From the NCBI GenBank assembly GCA_016125275.1, contig WGMB01000002.1, forward strand, positions 214,490 to 253,230: a stretch of 38,741 nucleotides of DNA. Direction: 5' to 3'. The translations under genes were made by a program, and so were the position numbers. The stretch is from Acidobacteriota bacterium. Lineage in GTDB: Bacteria > Acidobacteriota > Terriglobia > Bryobacterales > UBA6623. Below the pieces are notes generated by a model. The model was not told the DNA's origin. It did no database searches and worked only from the letters and a program-made list of their open reading frames with translations. Of the stretch, positions 21,723 through 29,569 are shown one piece after another; positions within the stretch are counted from its first letter, which is position 1; each line of letters starts with the position of its first letter.

Positions 21723-22553
21723 ATGCTGCTGCGCCTCTCGACCTCATTCATCTTGCTCGTGGGACTGACGCTGCCATCGGCTCGCGCCGCCGAGGCGCCG
21801 CGCAATGAGCAGCCCAAGATTCCGGTCGAGCAGATCATCGACTCGTTCGTGAAGAAAGAGACCGAGTTCGCCACGGCGCGCGAATCCTACACCTACCGCC
21901 AGACGGTGAAGATGACGGAATACAACGAGGCCAACCGCCCGGCGGGCAGTTGGGAGCTCGTGCAGGACGTCATCTTCGGCCCCAACCGGGAACGCAGCGA
22001 GCGCGTGGTGTACGCTCCCGTACCGAGCCTTCGGCTGATTCAGCTCACGCCCCAGGACGAACAGGATCTGCGGGACGTGCAGCCGTTCGTGATGACGACC
22101 CAGAACCGCGACGAGTACGACATCGCGTACATGGGTACGGAGACGATCGACGAGATCGCCTGCTACGTGTTCTCGGTGAAGCCGATCGCGCTCGAGAAGG
22201 GCGAGCGCTACTTCCAAGGCCAGATCTGGGTGGACCAGCGCGATCTGCAGATCGTGAAGACCTACGGCAAGGGCGTTGGACGGCTGAAGAAGAACGAGGA
22301 CAACCAGTTCCCGGCCTTCGAGACCTACCGGAACCAGATCGACGGCAAGTATTGGTTCCCGGTCTACACCCGGGCCGACGACGTGCTGCACTTCCGCAAC
22401 GGCGACATTCGCGTGAAGATGGTCATCAAATACGAGAAGTACAAGCGCTATGGGGCCGAGTCCCAGATCACCTTCGGCGAGGCCGTGGAAGACCCGAACC
22501 CGACGACCGAGCCGCCGACGGCGCCGCCCCCGGCCGTGCCCAATCCGAAGTAG
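21723..22553 (+). CDS. Secreted LolA/RseB-like outer-membrane lipoprotein-sorting type protein
   Basis: A 276-residue exported protein with signal peptide MLLRLSTSFILLVGLTLPSARA and a beta-rich body (FATARESYTYRQTVKMTEY, QIWVDQRDLQIVKTYGKG, YWFPVYTRADDVLHFRN). This is the half-barrel pattern of LolA/RseB-like proteins common in Acidobacteria. It ends in a proline-rich tail (TTEPPTAPPPAVPNPK). The function is not known; binding of lipid or lipoprotein in the periplasm is the usual guess. Shine-Dalgarno AAGGA is 8 nt before the ATG. An in-frame ATG at 21660 would put a cysteine-rich repeat ahead of the signal peptide and is disfavoured. Confidence 0.75.
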   Translation: MLLRLSTSFILLVGLTLPSARAAEAPRNEQPKIPVEQIIDSFVKKETEFATARESYTYRQTVKMTEYNEANRPAGSWELVQDVIFGPNRERSERVVYAPVPSLRLIQLTPQDEQDLRDVQPFVMTTQNRDEYDIAYMGTETIDEIACYVFSVKPIALEKGERYFQGQIWVDQRDLQIVKTYGKGVGRLKKNEDNQFPAFETYRNQIDGKYWFPVYTRADDVLHFRNGDIRVKMVIKYEKYKRYGAESQITFGEAVEDPNPTTEPPTAPPPAVPNPK

Positions 22554-22574
22554 GTCGGACATCCATTAGACCCT

Positions 22575-22604
22575 CGAGAGGCCGCCTCGCCGGGCGGCCT
22601 CTCG
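22575..22604 (+). terminator. Strong hairpin after the LolA-like gene
   Basis: Perfect 12-bp arms CGAGAGGCCGCC (22575-22586) and GGCGGCCTCTCG (22593-22604) with a 6-nt loop, 21 nt after the stop codon. The tail (TCGTTCC) is only weakly T-rich. Confidence 0.7.
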
Positions 22605-22644
22605 TCGTTCCGCCCCCCTCTCCGCCGCGGGCCGGGCTGTCCCA

Positions 22645-22650
22645 TATACT
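22645..22650 (+). promoter_or_regulatory. -10 box for the inositol oxygenase gene (near-leaderless)
   Basis: TATACT (five of six matches to TATAAT) ends 9 nt before the ATG at 22660; there is no Shine-Dalgarno and no clear -35. Confidence 0.4.
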
Positions 22651-22659
22651 GAAATCGTC

Positions 22660-23484
22660 ATGCGGCTCGAAGCCTGGGACGACTACGTTGCGCAACGCTA
22701 CCAGCCCGGCAAGGCCGAGACGGCCTTCCGCGCCTACTCGGAGGCTCCCGCGGGAGTCAAAGAGCTCTACCGGCTGAACCACGAGGGGCAGACGCTGGAC
22801 TTCGTGCGGTCCCGCCACGCCGAGTACCTGCCTCTACGCCGCGAGGCGACCACCATGTGGGAAGCCCTCGAACGGCTGAACGAGCTCGTCGACGACTCCG
22901 ATCCGGATACGGATCTTCCCCAGATCGCTCACGCCCTGCAAACCGCGGAAAAAGCCCGCGCCGACGGCAAGCCGGACTGGATGCAGTTGGTGGGGCTGAT
23001 CCACGACGCCGGCAAGATGCTGTGCTTCTGGGGCGAGCCGCAGTGGGCGGTCGTGGGAGACACGTTTCCGGTCGGCTGCGCGTTCTCTGACAAGATCGTC
23101 TATCCCGAGTACTTCGCCGGCAACCCGGACGTCGCCAATCCGCTGCTGTCGAGCGAAATGGGGATCTACGAGGCGGGCTGCGGACTCGACAACGTGCTGC
23201 TGGCCTGGGGTCACGACGAGTACATCTACCAAGTGCTGCGCGACTCCAAGATGCCCGCCGCCGGCTTGGCGATGTTGCGCTACCACTCCTTCTACCCCTG
23301 GCACCGCGAGGGCGCCTACGCGCGCTTCATGGATGCGAGCGACCGGGAGAAGTTGTTCTGGGTGCGCGAATTCAACCAGTACGACTTGTACTCCAAGGGC
23401 GATGCCGCCCCCGACGTGGCCGCATTGAAGCCGTATTACCAGCGATTGATCGACAAGTATCTCCCCGCCGCCATCCAGTGGTAG
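22660..23484 (+). CDS. myo-Inositol oxygenase (MIOX)
   Basis: A 274-residue non-heme di-iron oxygenase that converts myo-inositol and O2 to D-glucuronate. It is close to full length for the mostly eukaryotic family. All six iron ligands are present: His91 (QIAHALQTAE), His115 and Asp116 (LIHDAGKM), His185 (AWGHDEYIY), His209 (LRYHSFYPWH) and Asp242 (NQYDLYSK), matching mouse H98, H123, D124, H194, H220 and D253. The substrate-loop text SDPDTDLPQ is also conserved. It is a single gene, without a visible glucuronate pathway around it. The Gfo/Idh oxidoreductase 3 kb upstream might act on the same class of polyol. No Shine-Dalgarno. Confidence 0.96.
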   Translation: MRLEAWDDYVAQRYQPGKAETAFRAYSEAPAGVKELYRLNHEGQTLDFVRSRHAEYLPLRREATTMWEALERLNELVDDSDPDTDLPQIAHALQTAEKARADGKPDWMQLVGLIHDAGKMLCFWGEPQWAVVGDTFPVGCAFSDKIVYPEYFAGNPDVANPLLSSEMGIYEAGCGLDNVLLAWGHDEYIYQVLRDSKMPAAGLAMLRYHSFYPWHREGAYARFMDASDREKLFWVREFNQYDLYSKGDAAPDVAALKPYYQRLIDKYLPAAIQW

Positions 23485-23574
23485 GCGGTGGCGGAAATCA
23501 GCCGGCAACGAGGCCAGACAGGGTCGCGTCCATTGAGACGCGCCCGTTGGATCTGACCTAAGTTGGAGGCTGAG

Positions 23575-23829
23575 ATGCGGAAAATCCTACCGATCGCCCT
23601 GCTGGCCGCCGTCCTGGCCGGCCCGTTCGCGCCGCTGGTGAGCGCCGGAGACCAGGGTTCGTCGTTCAGCCTCTTCGACCACAAGACGAAGAAGCGGGCG
23701 GCCAAGAGCTGGAAGAAGACCCAGAAGGACCTGCGCAAGAACGCCAAGAGCTACAACAAGACGGGCCGCAAAGCCCTCAAGCGAGCCGATAAGAATCTGC
23801 GCAAGAAGATGAAGAGCTGGAGCCGCTGA
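23575..23829 (+). CDS. Lysine-rich secreted mini-protein, 84 residues
   Basis: Not recognised. A signal peptide (MRKILPIALLAAVLAGPFAPLVSAG) is followed by about 58 residues dominated by lysine and arginine in regularly spaced clusters (KTKKRAAKSWKKTQKDLRKN, KRADKNLRKKMKSW), predicted as one long basic amphipathic helix. A GGAGG Shine-Dalgarno (23565-23569) decides the ATG at 23575. The cationic, exported nature would suit binding to LPS, DNA, polyanionic exopolymer or membranes, or an antimicrobial role; none is shown. It follows the inositol oxygenase gene by 90 nt. Confidence 0.75.
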   Translation: MRKILPIALLAAVLAGPFAPLVSAGDQGSSFSLFDHKTKKRAAKSWKKTQKDLRKNAKSYNKTGRKALKRADKNLRKKMKSWSR

Positions 23830-23853
23830 TCCCGCCGGGTCTGCGGCTCGCGC

Positions 23854-24867
23854 CTACAGTGAGTCCCCTTCCACCGGCAGCCCGTGCATCTTGCGGTAGA
23901 TGGGGCCGTCGAACACCCGCGTGGACTTGAACAGCTCGTGGCGGCCGTCGCCGGCTTCCGGCCGAGCCAGCGTCAGGATGGCCGCTTCTTCCTCCGCCGA
24001 CAGCGGCTGAAAGTCTCGGGCGATCTTCAAGTCCGCCTGGAGTTGCTCCATCGTCAGCCAGCCGCGCGAGATGGCCGATACCGGGCGGCTCAGCGCGAAG
24101 CGTACGCACTGCTCGGCGGTTACCTGGGTATCGGTCACGATCTTCGATTCGCGGGGTCCTCCGCCGAGGGTCTTCATGCCGATCACGCCCACGTCCTTGG
24201 CCAAGCACAGGGGGACTGTGTCGCTCTGGAACGAGCGGTAGAAGCGATCCATCACGTTGATCGGCATCTGCGCAGTCGCCCAGTCGTAGGGCTTGTCGAG
24301 CATCTTGTTGTGGATGCGCGGGTCCTTGTGTCCGGTGAAGCCGATGTAGCGCACCTTGCCTTCCTGCTGCGCCTGCAATGCGTACTTCAGACCGCCCTTC
24401 TCGAACACCCAGTCGGGGTCGTTGTCGTAGTTGGTCTCGTGGAACTGCCACAGGTCGAGGTGATCGGTGCGCAGGCGGCGTAGGCTGTCCTCCAGGCACT
24501 GCTTGCTGAAGGTCTCGTCGCGGCCGGAGTTCTTCGTCATCAAGAAGACTTTCTTGCGCCAGCCGCCCTGCAAGCCTTCGCCCATGAACTCCTCGGCCGT
24601 GCCGTCGCCGTACATCCAGGCGTTGTCTAGAAAGTTCACGCCTTCGTCGATGGCCGTATGCAGCATGCGGAAAGCCGCGGCCTTGTCCTGCCCGGCGGCG
24701 CGCCCGAAGTGGGCTCCGCCGAGGGCGAGGATCGAGACCTGCTCGTTGGTGCGGCCCAGCCGGCGGGTGGGGATGCCTCCCGGGCGGTTCTTCTGGGCCA
24801 ACGCTTGCTGGGCAAGGGCCGCCAGACCGGCGGCGGCGCGAAGGAACTGTCGACGGTGGTTGTCCAT
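23854..24867 (-). CDS. Tat-exported aldo/keto reductase
   Basis: A 337-residue (alpha/beta)8 NADPH oxidoreductase with an N-terminal Tat signal (NHRRQFLRAAAGLAALAQQA). The catalytic tetrad is intact: Asp81 and Tyr86 (NFLDNAWMYGDG), Lys112 (FLMTKNSG) and His143 (LWQFHETN). The C-terminal NADP-binding segment is slightly degenerate (FALSRPVSAISRG). Substrate unknown. It begins 5 nt after the stop of the MaoC-like gene, so the two form an operon and may act in one pathway, although one is exported and the other cytosolic. Confidence 0.92.
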   Translation of the reverse strand: MDNHRRQFLRAAAGLAALAQQALAQKNRPGGIPTRRLGRTNEQVSILALGGAHFGRAAGQDKAAAFRMLHTAIDEGVNFLDNAWMYGDGTAEEFMGEGLQGGWRKKVFLMTKNSGRDETFSKQCLEDSLRRLRTDHLDLWQFHETNYDNDPDWVFEKGGLKYALQAQQEGKVRYIGFTGHKDPRIHNKMLDKPYDWATAQMPINVMDRFYRSFQSDTVPLCLAKDVGVIGMKTLGGGPRESKIVTDTQVTAEQCVRFALSRPVSAISRGWLTMEQLQADLKIARDFQPLSAEEEAAILTLARPEAGDGRHELFKSTRVFDGPIYRKMHGLPVEGDSL

Positions 24868-24872
24868 GACGG

Positions 24873-25328
24873 CTAGGTCTCCTCAACCGGCCTGCGGCGG
24901 ACCATCAGGCGGTTCTGCCCTTTTTGCACGACTTCTTGGCGCTGATTGCGCAGCTCGAGATCGAGCGTAACGACGCCCCGGTCCGGCTTCGAGCGCGAGG
25001 CGCGCTTTTCGGCGACGCGCAGGGTGGCCGTCACCGTGTCGCCGATGAAGATCGGACCGGTGAAGTCCCACGACCAGTGCAGCGAAGCCATGGCGTGAAT
25101 ATGGAACAGCGAGCGGTTCTTGAGCCCGTCAGTGATCGCCAGGCCCAGCAGGCCGTGCGCCACGCGGCGTCCGTACTCGGTCTTGGCGGCGAACTCGTCG
25201 TTGGTATGCAGCTCGAAGAAGTCCATCGACAGGCCGGAGAACTGCATCACATGCCAGTCGGTGACGGTGATGCCGGGCGTCTCAAAGACTTCGCCGATCT
25301 CGATCTCTTCGAAGTAGCGTTGCGCCAT
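24873..25328 (-). CDS. MaoC-like (R)-enoyl-CoA hydratase/dehydratase
   Basis: A 151-residue single hot-dog protein. It carries the MaoC signature with catalytic Asp36 and His41 (SMDFFELHTND) followed by EYGRRVAHG and then FIGDTVTATLRV. Members hydrate enoyl-CoA or dehydrate hydroxyacyl-CoA (for example mesaconyl-CoA). Size is normal for the family. No good Shine-Dalgarno is visible. It is first gene of a pair with the aldo/keto reductase; the substrate cannot be deduced. Confidence 0.9.
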   Translation of the reverse strand: MAQRYFEEIEIGEVFETPGITVTDWHVMQFSGLSMDFFELHTNDEFAAKTEYGRRVAHGLLGLAITDGLKNRSLFHIHAMASLHWSWDFTGPIFIGDTVTATLRVAEKRASRSKPDRGVVTLDLELRNQRQEVVQKGQNRLMVRRRPVEET

Positions 25329-25350
25329 GGAAGGTCCGCAAAAAGCGCGT

Positions 25351-27051
25351 TCATGGTACCACGGCCCCGGCGGGTTCCACGCCTTCCAGGGCTTCGCGCT
25401 GAGCGGCGCTGAAGCGGCAGCCGGGCGGGGCCTGGGCGAGCTTGTGCAACTGTTCGATCATTCCCACCGTGCGCATGGCGAGCATCAGGTTGTTGCGGGC
25501 GTCGAAGTTGCAGGGGTCGAGCGCGAGGGCCGTGCGGAAGGCCTCCACGGCTTCCACGCGGCGGCCCAGCAGCCACAGCGACGAGCCGATGTTGGCGCGG
25601 ATCTGGGAGTCCTCCGGACTGAGCTCCAGGGCCTGCTCAAAGGCCTTCAGAGCCTGGGCCGGGTCGTTGAGCTGCAGCTCGAAGACGCCGAGCTCGGCCA
25701 GCGGCAGGGGGTTCGTCGGTTCCAGCCGCCGGGCCTCGTCGATCAGGCTCCGGCGCTCGTCGAGTCGCACGGCGCCGCCGGATTCCAGAGCGCGGGCTAG
25801 CTGGAGCTTGGGCCGGACCTTGTTCGGTGACTTCGCCGCGGCGTCGCGCCACAGGGTCTCCTCGGTGCGCCAAACGTTGGTACGGCGGACCGTCAAGGCG
25901 CCGAGCGTCACGGCCAAGGCCAACACCGCCGCTGCAGTGGCCCGCCGGGGCAGGCGTTGCAGCAGCAGACCCACGCCCAGGCTGAAGCTCAGCATCGGCA
26001 AAAGCATGCGCCGCTCGGCGGTCAGGTCCGCCAACGGCAGCACGCTGGAGGTGGGCGTCAGCAACAACAGCCCGCCCAACCACCAATAGATCTCCGGCCA
26101 GCGCCGCACGAACCACAGGCCGAGACCGACCAGCGCCAGCAGCGCGGTCCAAGCTGTGGCCGTCGCAAGATCCAAGCTTGTCGAGGCCTGCCAGTCGCGG
26201 TCGAAGTTCTGCCCGTAGGGCGCGATCAGCAGCCGCAGATACAGCCACACGGCGCGGCCCTGGGTGAGCAGATAGCTCCAGGGCGTCAGATCGCCGGCCT
26301 CCGAGCCGGCGCCGGCCCCGGGCGTCTTCTCGATGGCGTAGAACAGGCGCGCTGCGAACAGCGCCACGGCGGCGACCATCGCCCCCAGCGGCGCCAGCAG
26401 GCCGCGCAGCGAGCGCTTCCGCCAGAAGACCTCATAGCCAGCGAGGAAGACCGGAAAGGCGGCTGCTTCTTCCTTGGCGAGCATGGCCAGCACAAAGCAA
26501 CCGACCGCTTGCCAACGCCTCTCGGCGGTCCATGCCAGCCAAGCCAGGGCGGTGAACAACGCCGCCAGCAGGCCGGACCGCGCAAACACGTAGGCCACGG
26601 CCTCGGTCTGCAATGGGTGCAACGCAAACACGACCAACGCCGCCACCGCTGCCACCGGCGGGAGCAGCCGGCGGTAGAGGAGGGCGGTCACGCCGAGCAG
26701 GAGGCCGAACACGAGCAGGTTCGTGGCGTGGAACGCCCAGGGATGGAAGCCCTGCAGCCGTTCGTTGATCCAGAAGGTCAGATACGTCAGCGGCCGCGTG
26801 CGGGCGGGATTGGCCAGGATGTCGACCCAGCCGTCGGCGCGGCCGATAGCCGGATCTCCGGGCAGCGAGTGATCGTCGAAGACGAACGGAGCGTTCAAGC
26901 TGCCGGAGTGGAGAAACAGCGCCAGCAGCACGATCAGCGCAGCGAGCGCCCAGGCCTTCCAGCCGTTGCGGGCGGAAGCGGGCGGAAGCTGCGTCACCGC
27001 CGAACGGACCTGCGCTCGGCGACGGCGGGAGCTGCCGGGCGAGCTAGCCAT
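25351..27051 (-). CDS. Polytopic PMT-like glycosyltransferase with C-terminal TPR repeats
   Basis: A 566-residue membrane protein. After a cytosolic basic N-terminus there are about ten hydrophobic helices. The first extracytoplasmic loop contains NAPFVFDDHSLPG (Asp59-Asp60), the acidic pair typical of GT-C/PMT_2 mannosyltransferase-like enzymes. The last 110 residues are tetratricopeptide repeats (AELGVFELQLNDPAQALKAF, NIGSSLWLLGRRVEAVEAF). TPR plus GT-C architecture recalls TMTC-type O-mannosyltransferases and is common in Acidobacteria, but donor and acceptor are unknown. It overlaps the upstream GT4 gene by 8 nt, so both are probably in one glycan-assembly operon. Confidence 0.82.
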   Translation of the reverse strand: MASSPGSSRRRRAQVRSAVTQLPPASARNGWKAWALAALIVLLALFLHSGSLNAPFVFDDHSLPGDPAIGRADGWVDILANPARTRPLTYLTFWINERLQGFHPWAFHATNLLVFGLLLGVTALLYRRLLPPVAAVAALVVFALHPLQTEAVAYVFARSGLLAALFTALAWLAWTAERRWQAVGCFVLAMLAKEEAAAFPVFLAGYEVFWRKRSLRGLLAPLGAMVAAVALFAARLFYAIEKTPGAGAGSEAGDLTPWSYLLTQGRAVWLYLRLLIAPYGQNFDRDWQASTSLDLATATAWTALLALVGLGLWFVRRWPEIYWWLGGLLLLTPTSSVLPLADLTAERRMLLPMLSFSLGVGLLLQRLPRRATAAAVLALAVTLGALTVRRTNVWRTEETLWRDAAAKSPNKVRPKLQLARALESGGAVRLDERRSLIDEARRLEPTNPLPLAELGVFELQLNDPAQALKAFEQALELSPEDSQIRANIGSSLWLLGRRVEAVEAFRTALALDPCNFDARNNLMLAMRTVGMIEQLHKLAQAPPGCRFSAAQREALEGVEPAGAVVP

Positions 27052-28195
27052 AGTAGTTGGCGTGCAGCAGGGCGGCCAGCGTTCGCTCGGCGGCGCGCCT
27101 CCAGGTGTAGGCTTTGGCGCGCTTGAGCCCCGCCTGTACGTTGCGTCCGCGCAGCGCCGGGTCGCGCAGAATGCGGGCCACGGCCGCGGCGATCTCGTCT
27201 TCCTTGGAGGGGTCGAACAGCTCGGCTGCGCCCTTTGCGATCTCCTGTAGCGGCCCGATGTCCGAACAAGCGACCGGCAGGCGGCAAGCCAGGGCCTCCA
27301 GCACCGGCATACCGAAGCCTTCGAAAATCGACGGAAACACCAGCGCCTCGGCGTACTTGAACAGCGCCAGCAGGGTCGGACGCGGTTGCCAGCCCAGCAC
27401 CTTCACGTGCTCGGTCAGACCGGCCGCAGCGATGGCGTCCGGCAGACCCTTGGCGCTCTTGCCGGGCAAGCCGCAGATGGCCAGCTCGAGCTCGGTTCCT
27501 TCGGCCCGCAGCAGCTTGTATGCCCCCAGCAGGCGTTCCCAGTTCTTGTGCGGGTGCGTGGTGGAGACCACCAGAAGATACTTGCGCTCCTCGAGCCCCA
27601 GCTCCGCCAGCGGCGCGGCCGTGTACTCCGGGTTCTCCTTCAGGCCGAAGAAGTCCTTCTCCACGCCGTGGGGAATCACGCGCACCCGGGCGGGGGGAAC
27701 CTCGTAGATCTCTTCCAGGTCCTTCCGCGTGTTTTCCGAGACGGCGATGAGCAGCTTCGAGCGGCGCACCGACTGACGCACGGAAGCCTCCCACGCTCTC
27801 AGCTCGAAATATCCAAAATTCTCCGGGTGCCGGCGATGCTGCAAGTCGTGGATCACGGTCACGCCGCGCCCGCGATGCCAGCGCGGCGAGGTGAACCCGG
27901 GCGAGAACAGCACGTCCAAGTCCTGGTGGAAGGCCCGCCAAGCCAAGCCGGTCTGCTCCCAGATCAACCGGCCCGGCCGGAACTTCGCGCGCACGCCCGT
28001 CTCCACCGGCGCGAAGTTGGCCGCCCGCGGACACAGGTCCGGGCCGGTTTCCCGGTTCACGTACACGAAGTACTGGTTGCGCCGATCAATCTCCGACAAG
28101 GCCTGCAAGAGGTTGCGCAGGTAGATCTCGGTGCCGCCCACGCCGCCCGGGATCAGGTACAGGGCGTTGACCCCGATGCGTAGACGGGAAGGCAT
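27044..28195 (-). CDS. Group 1 (GT4) glycosyltransferase
   Basis: A 383-residue GT-B fold glycosyltransferase. Seen are the N-terminal GGVGGTEIYLRNLL loop, VTVIHDLQH, LIAVSENTRKDL, RVIPHGV, STTHPHKNWERL and the nucleotide-sugar E-x7-E motif (PSIFEGFGMPVLEALA). It transfers a hexose to a lipid-linked or polysaccharide acceptor in the cytosol. It heads a two-gene unit with the PMT/TPR protein. A 13-bp palindrome overlaps its start codon. Confidence 0.95.
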   Translation of the reverse strand: MPSRLRIGVNALYLIPGGVGGTEIYLRNLLQALSEIDRRNQYFVYVNRETGPDLCPRAANFAPVETGVRAKFRPGRLIWEQTGLAWRAFHQDLDVLFSPGFTSPRWHRGRGVTVIHDLQHRRHPENFGYFELRAWEASVRQSVRRSKLLIAVSENTRKDLEEIYEVPPARVRVIPHGVEKDFFGLKENPEYTAAPLAELGLEERKYLLVVSTTHPHKNWERLLGAYKLLRAEGTELELAICGLPGKSAKGLPDAIAAAGLTEHVKVLGWQPRPTLLALFKYAEALVFPSIFEGFGMPVLEALACRLPVACSDIGPLQEIAKGAAELFDPSKEDEIAAAVARILRDPALRGRNVQAGLKRAKAYTWRRAAERTLAALLHANYYG

Positions 28196-28207
28196 TCCGT
28201 AACGGAA
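28195..28207. repeat. Palindrome overlapping the GT4 start codon
   Basis: TTCCGT (28195-28200), A, ACGGAA (28202-28207) is a perfect inverted repeat covering the first base of the start codon and the ribosome-binding region, so it could hide it or bind a regulator. Short enough to be chance. Confidence 0.3.
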
Positions 28208-28250
28208 GTTCCATCATAGCGTGAGAGTGCGACGCAATCAGACCGCGCCT

Positions 28251-29222
28251 TCAGCGGTTGTAGAAGGGAGTCGGCCCGCGCAGCTCCATCCAGATGCGGT
28301 CGCATTCCCGGCGGATGTCCTCGGATAGCGGCGCACTCGCCGCGGCCCGTAGGTTGGCTTGCAGGTGCTCCAATTTCGAGGCCCCCAGAATCACGGAATC
28401 GACATGGTCCTGGTCGAGCAGCCAGCGGAAGGCGATCTCGAGTAGGCTGCGGCCACTGTCGGCGGAGAGCTTCTTGAGATCCTCCACCGCCCGGAAGTAG
28501 GCCTCGTGCCAGTAGCGGCCGAGATACTGCTGGTTGCCGTCGAAGCGAGTGCCGGCGATCGGGCCGCTCTCCAACGACTGCTTGCCGGTCAGCAGCCCGC
28601 CCGCCAGGGGATTGTAGACCACCAGGCTCACGCCGTACCGGCGGGCGAACGGCACATACTCCTGCTCGATGCCGCGGGCCAGTAAGTTATACATCGGCTG
28701 AGAGATAGAGGGAGGTTGCCAGCCCTTTTTGTCACTCAGCGCAAACATCTCGGCGATTTGCCAAGAGGCGTAGTTCGAAACCGCTCCGTAGCGAATCTTT
28801 CCGGCGCGGCGAAACGCGTCGAGCGCCTCCAGGCTCTCTTCTGCGGGCGTCGCAGGATCGGGCTGGTGCAGGTAGTATACATCTAGATACTCTGTCTGGA
28901 GTCGGCGTAGACTGTCGTCCAGGGCACGTTCGAGGGCTTCGCGAGACAGTCCAGAATATTGGACAGGAACCCCCATCTTGCCAAAACCCTTGCTCGCGAG
29001 CACGACGTTCTGCCGCTTCCCGCGCAGGCAACGACCCAGGAGTTCCTCGGACAACCCCTGGTTATAGACGTTCGCCGTATCGACGAAATTGACGCCCGCG
29101 TCGAACGCCGCGCCCAGCAGGTGAGCCGTATCTGACTCGTTGACCTGGGAGCCCATGGTCATTGTTCCCACACACAGGCGGGAGACGGTCAGTTCAGTGT
29201 GCGAAAGTTGTCGTAGCTCCAT
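28251..29222 (-). CDS. Aldo/keto reductase (cytosolic)
   Basis: A 323-residue AKR without an export signal. The tetrad is intact: Asp48, Tyr53 (NFVDTANVYNQG), Lys78 (VLASKGFG) and His119 (YYLHQPD). The C-terminal cofactor segment is conserved (ILGASKLEHLQANL). Layout resembles the AKR11/AKR12-like YdhF/YajO group. It reduces aldehydes or ketones with NADPH; substrate unknown. It is divergent from the small AT-hook protein with 77 bp between starts and is probably monocistronic. Confidence 0.93.
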   Translation of the reverse strand: MELRQLSHTELTVSRLCVGTMTMGSQVNESDTAHLLGAAFDAGVNFVDTANVYNQGLSEELLGRCLRGKRQNVVLASKGFGKMGVPVQYSGLSREALERALDDSLRRLQTEYLDVYYLHQPDPATPAEESLEALDAFRRAGKIRYGAVSNYASWQIAEMFALSDKKGWQPPSISQPMYNLLARGIEQEYVPFARRYGVSLVVYNPLAGGLLTGKQSLESGPIAGTRFDGNQQYLGRYWHEAYFRAVEDLKKLSADSGRSLLEIAFRWLLDQDHVDSVILGASKLEHLQANLRAAASAPLSEDIRRECDRIWMELRGPTPFYNR

Positions 29223-29236
29223 GAATGCCTCGAGAC

Positions 29237-29265
29237 TTACAAACTATTTTCAGGTCAAGTATGGT
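29237..29265 (+). promoter_or_regulatory. Promoter candidate for the small AT-hook protein
   Basis: TTACAA (29237-29242) and TATGGT (29260-29265) with a 17-nt spacer in a locally AT-rich segment. Predicted start is near 29272, 10-28 nt before the candidate start codons at 29282 and 29300. Confidence 0.45.
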
Positions 29266-29299
29266 TCCGGAATCTGAGCCCATGCTAGCATCATCAAAT

Positions 29300-29542
29300 A
29301 TGACCGACGTTACCAACAGTGCAGTAAGTATGCTCATAGCCGAGCGCGACCGGATTGATCAAGCTATTCGCCTGCTGCAAGGCGGAGCTTCGGCCGCTCC
29401 GGCCCGCACTGCCCCCAAGCGCAAAGGCCGCCCTCCCTTGACGGAAGAAGCGCGCAAAGCGCAGTCGGAGAAGATGAAGGCCTACTGGGCCGACCGCAAG
29501 AAGAGCGAGAAAGACAAGGCCGCCAAGAAGGCGGCCAAGTAA
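29300..29542 (+). CDS. Small basic protein with AT-hook-like GRPP motif
   Basis: An 80-residue protein (start 29300; 29282 is also possible). An N-terminal helix (SMLIAERDRIDQAIRLLQG), an Ala/Pro linker (SAAPARTAP) and a basic segment with KRKGRPPLTEEARKAQSEK, then a lysine-rich C-terminus (KDKAAKKAAK). The GRPP core is AT-hook-like and the following E-A-R-x-A-x-x-x-x-M-K-x-Y-W pattern recurs in small Acidobacteria proteins. DNA binding, perhaps nucleoid-associated, is the likely role but not shown. No Shine-Dalgarno. Confidence 0.7.
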   Translation: MTDVTNSAVSMLIAERDRIDQAIRLLQGGASAAPARTAPKRKGRPPLTEEARKAQSEKMKAYWADRKKSEKDKAAKKAAK

Positions 29543-29569
29543 GCGCCGACGCAGTCCGGCGTTCCGTCC

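Noticed and set aside
25957-27126. 389-codon plus-strand frame opposite the PMT/TPR gene
   Set aside because: Gln/Arg-rich, no motifs, antisense to a gene with clear TM and TPR pattern.
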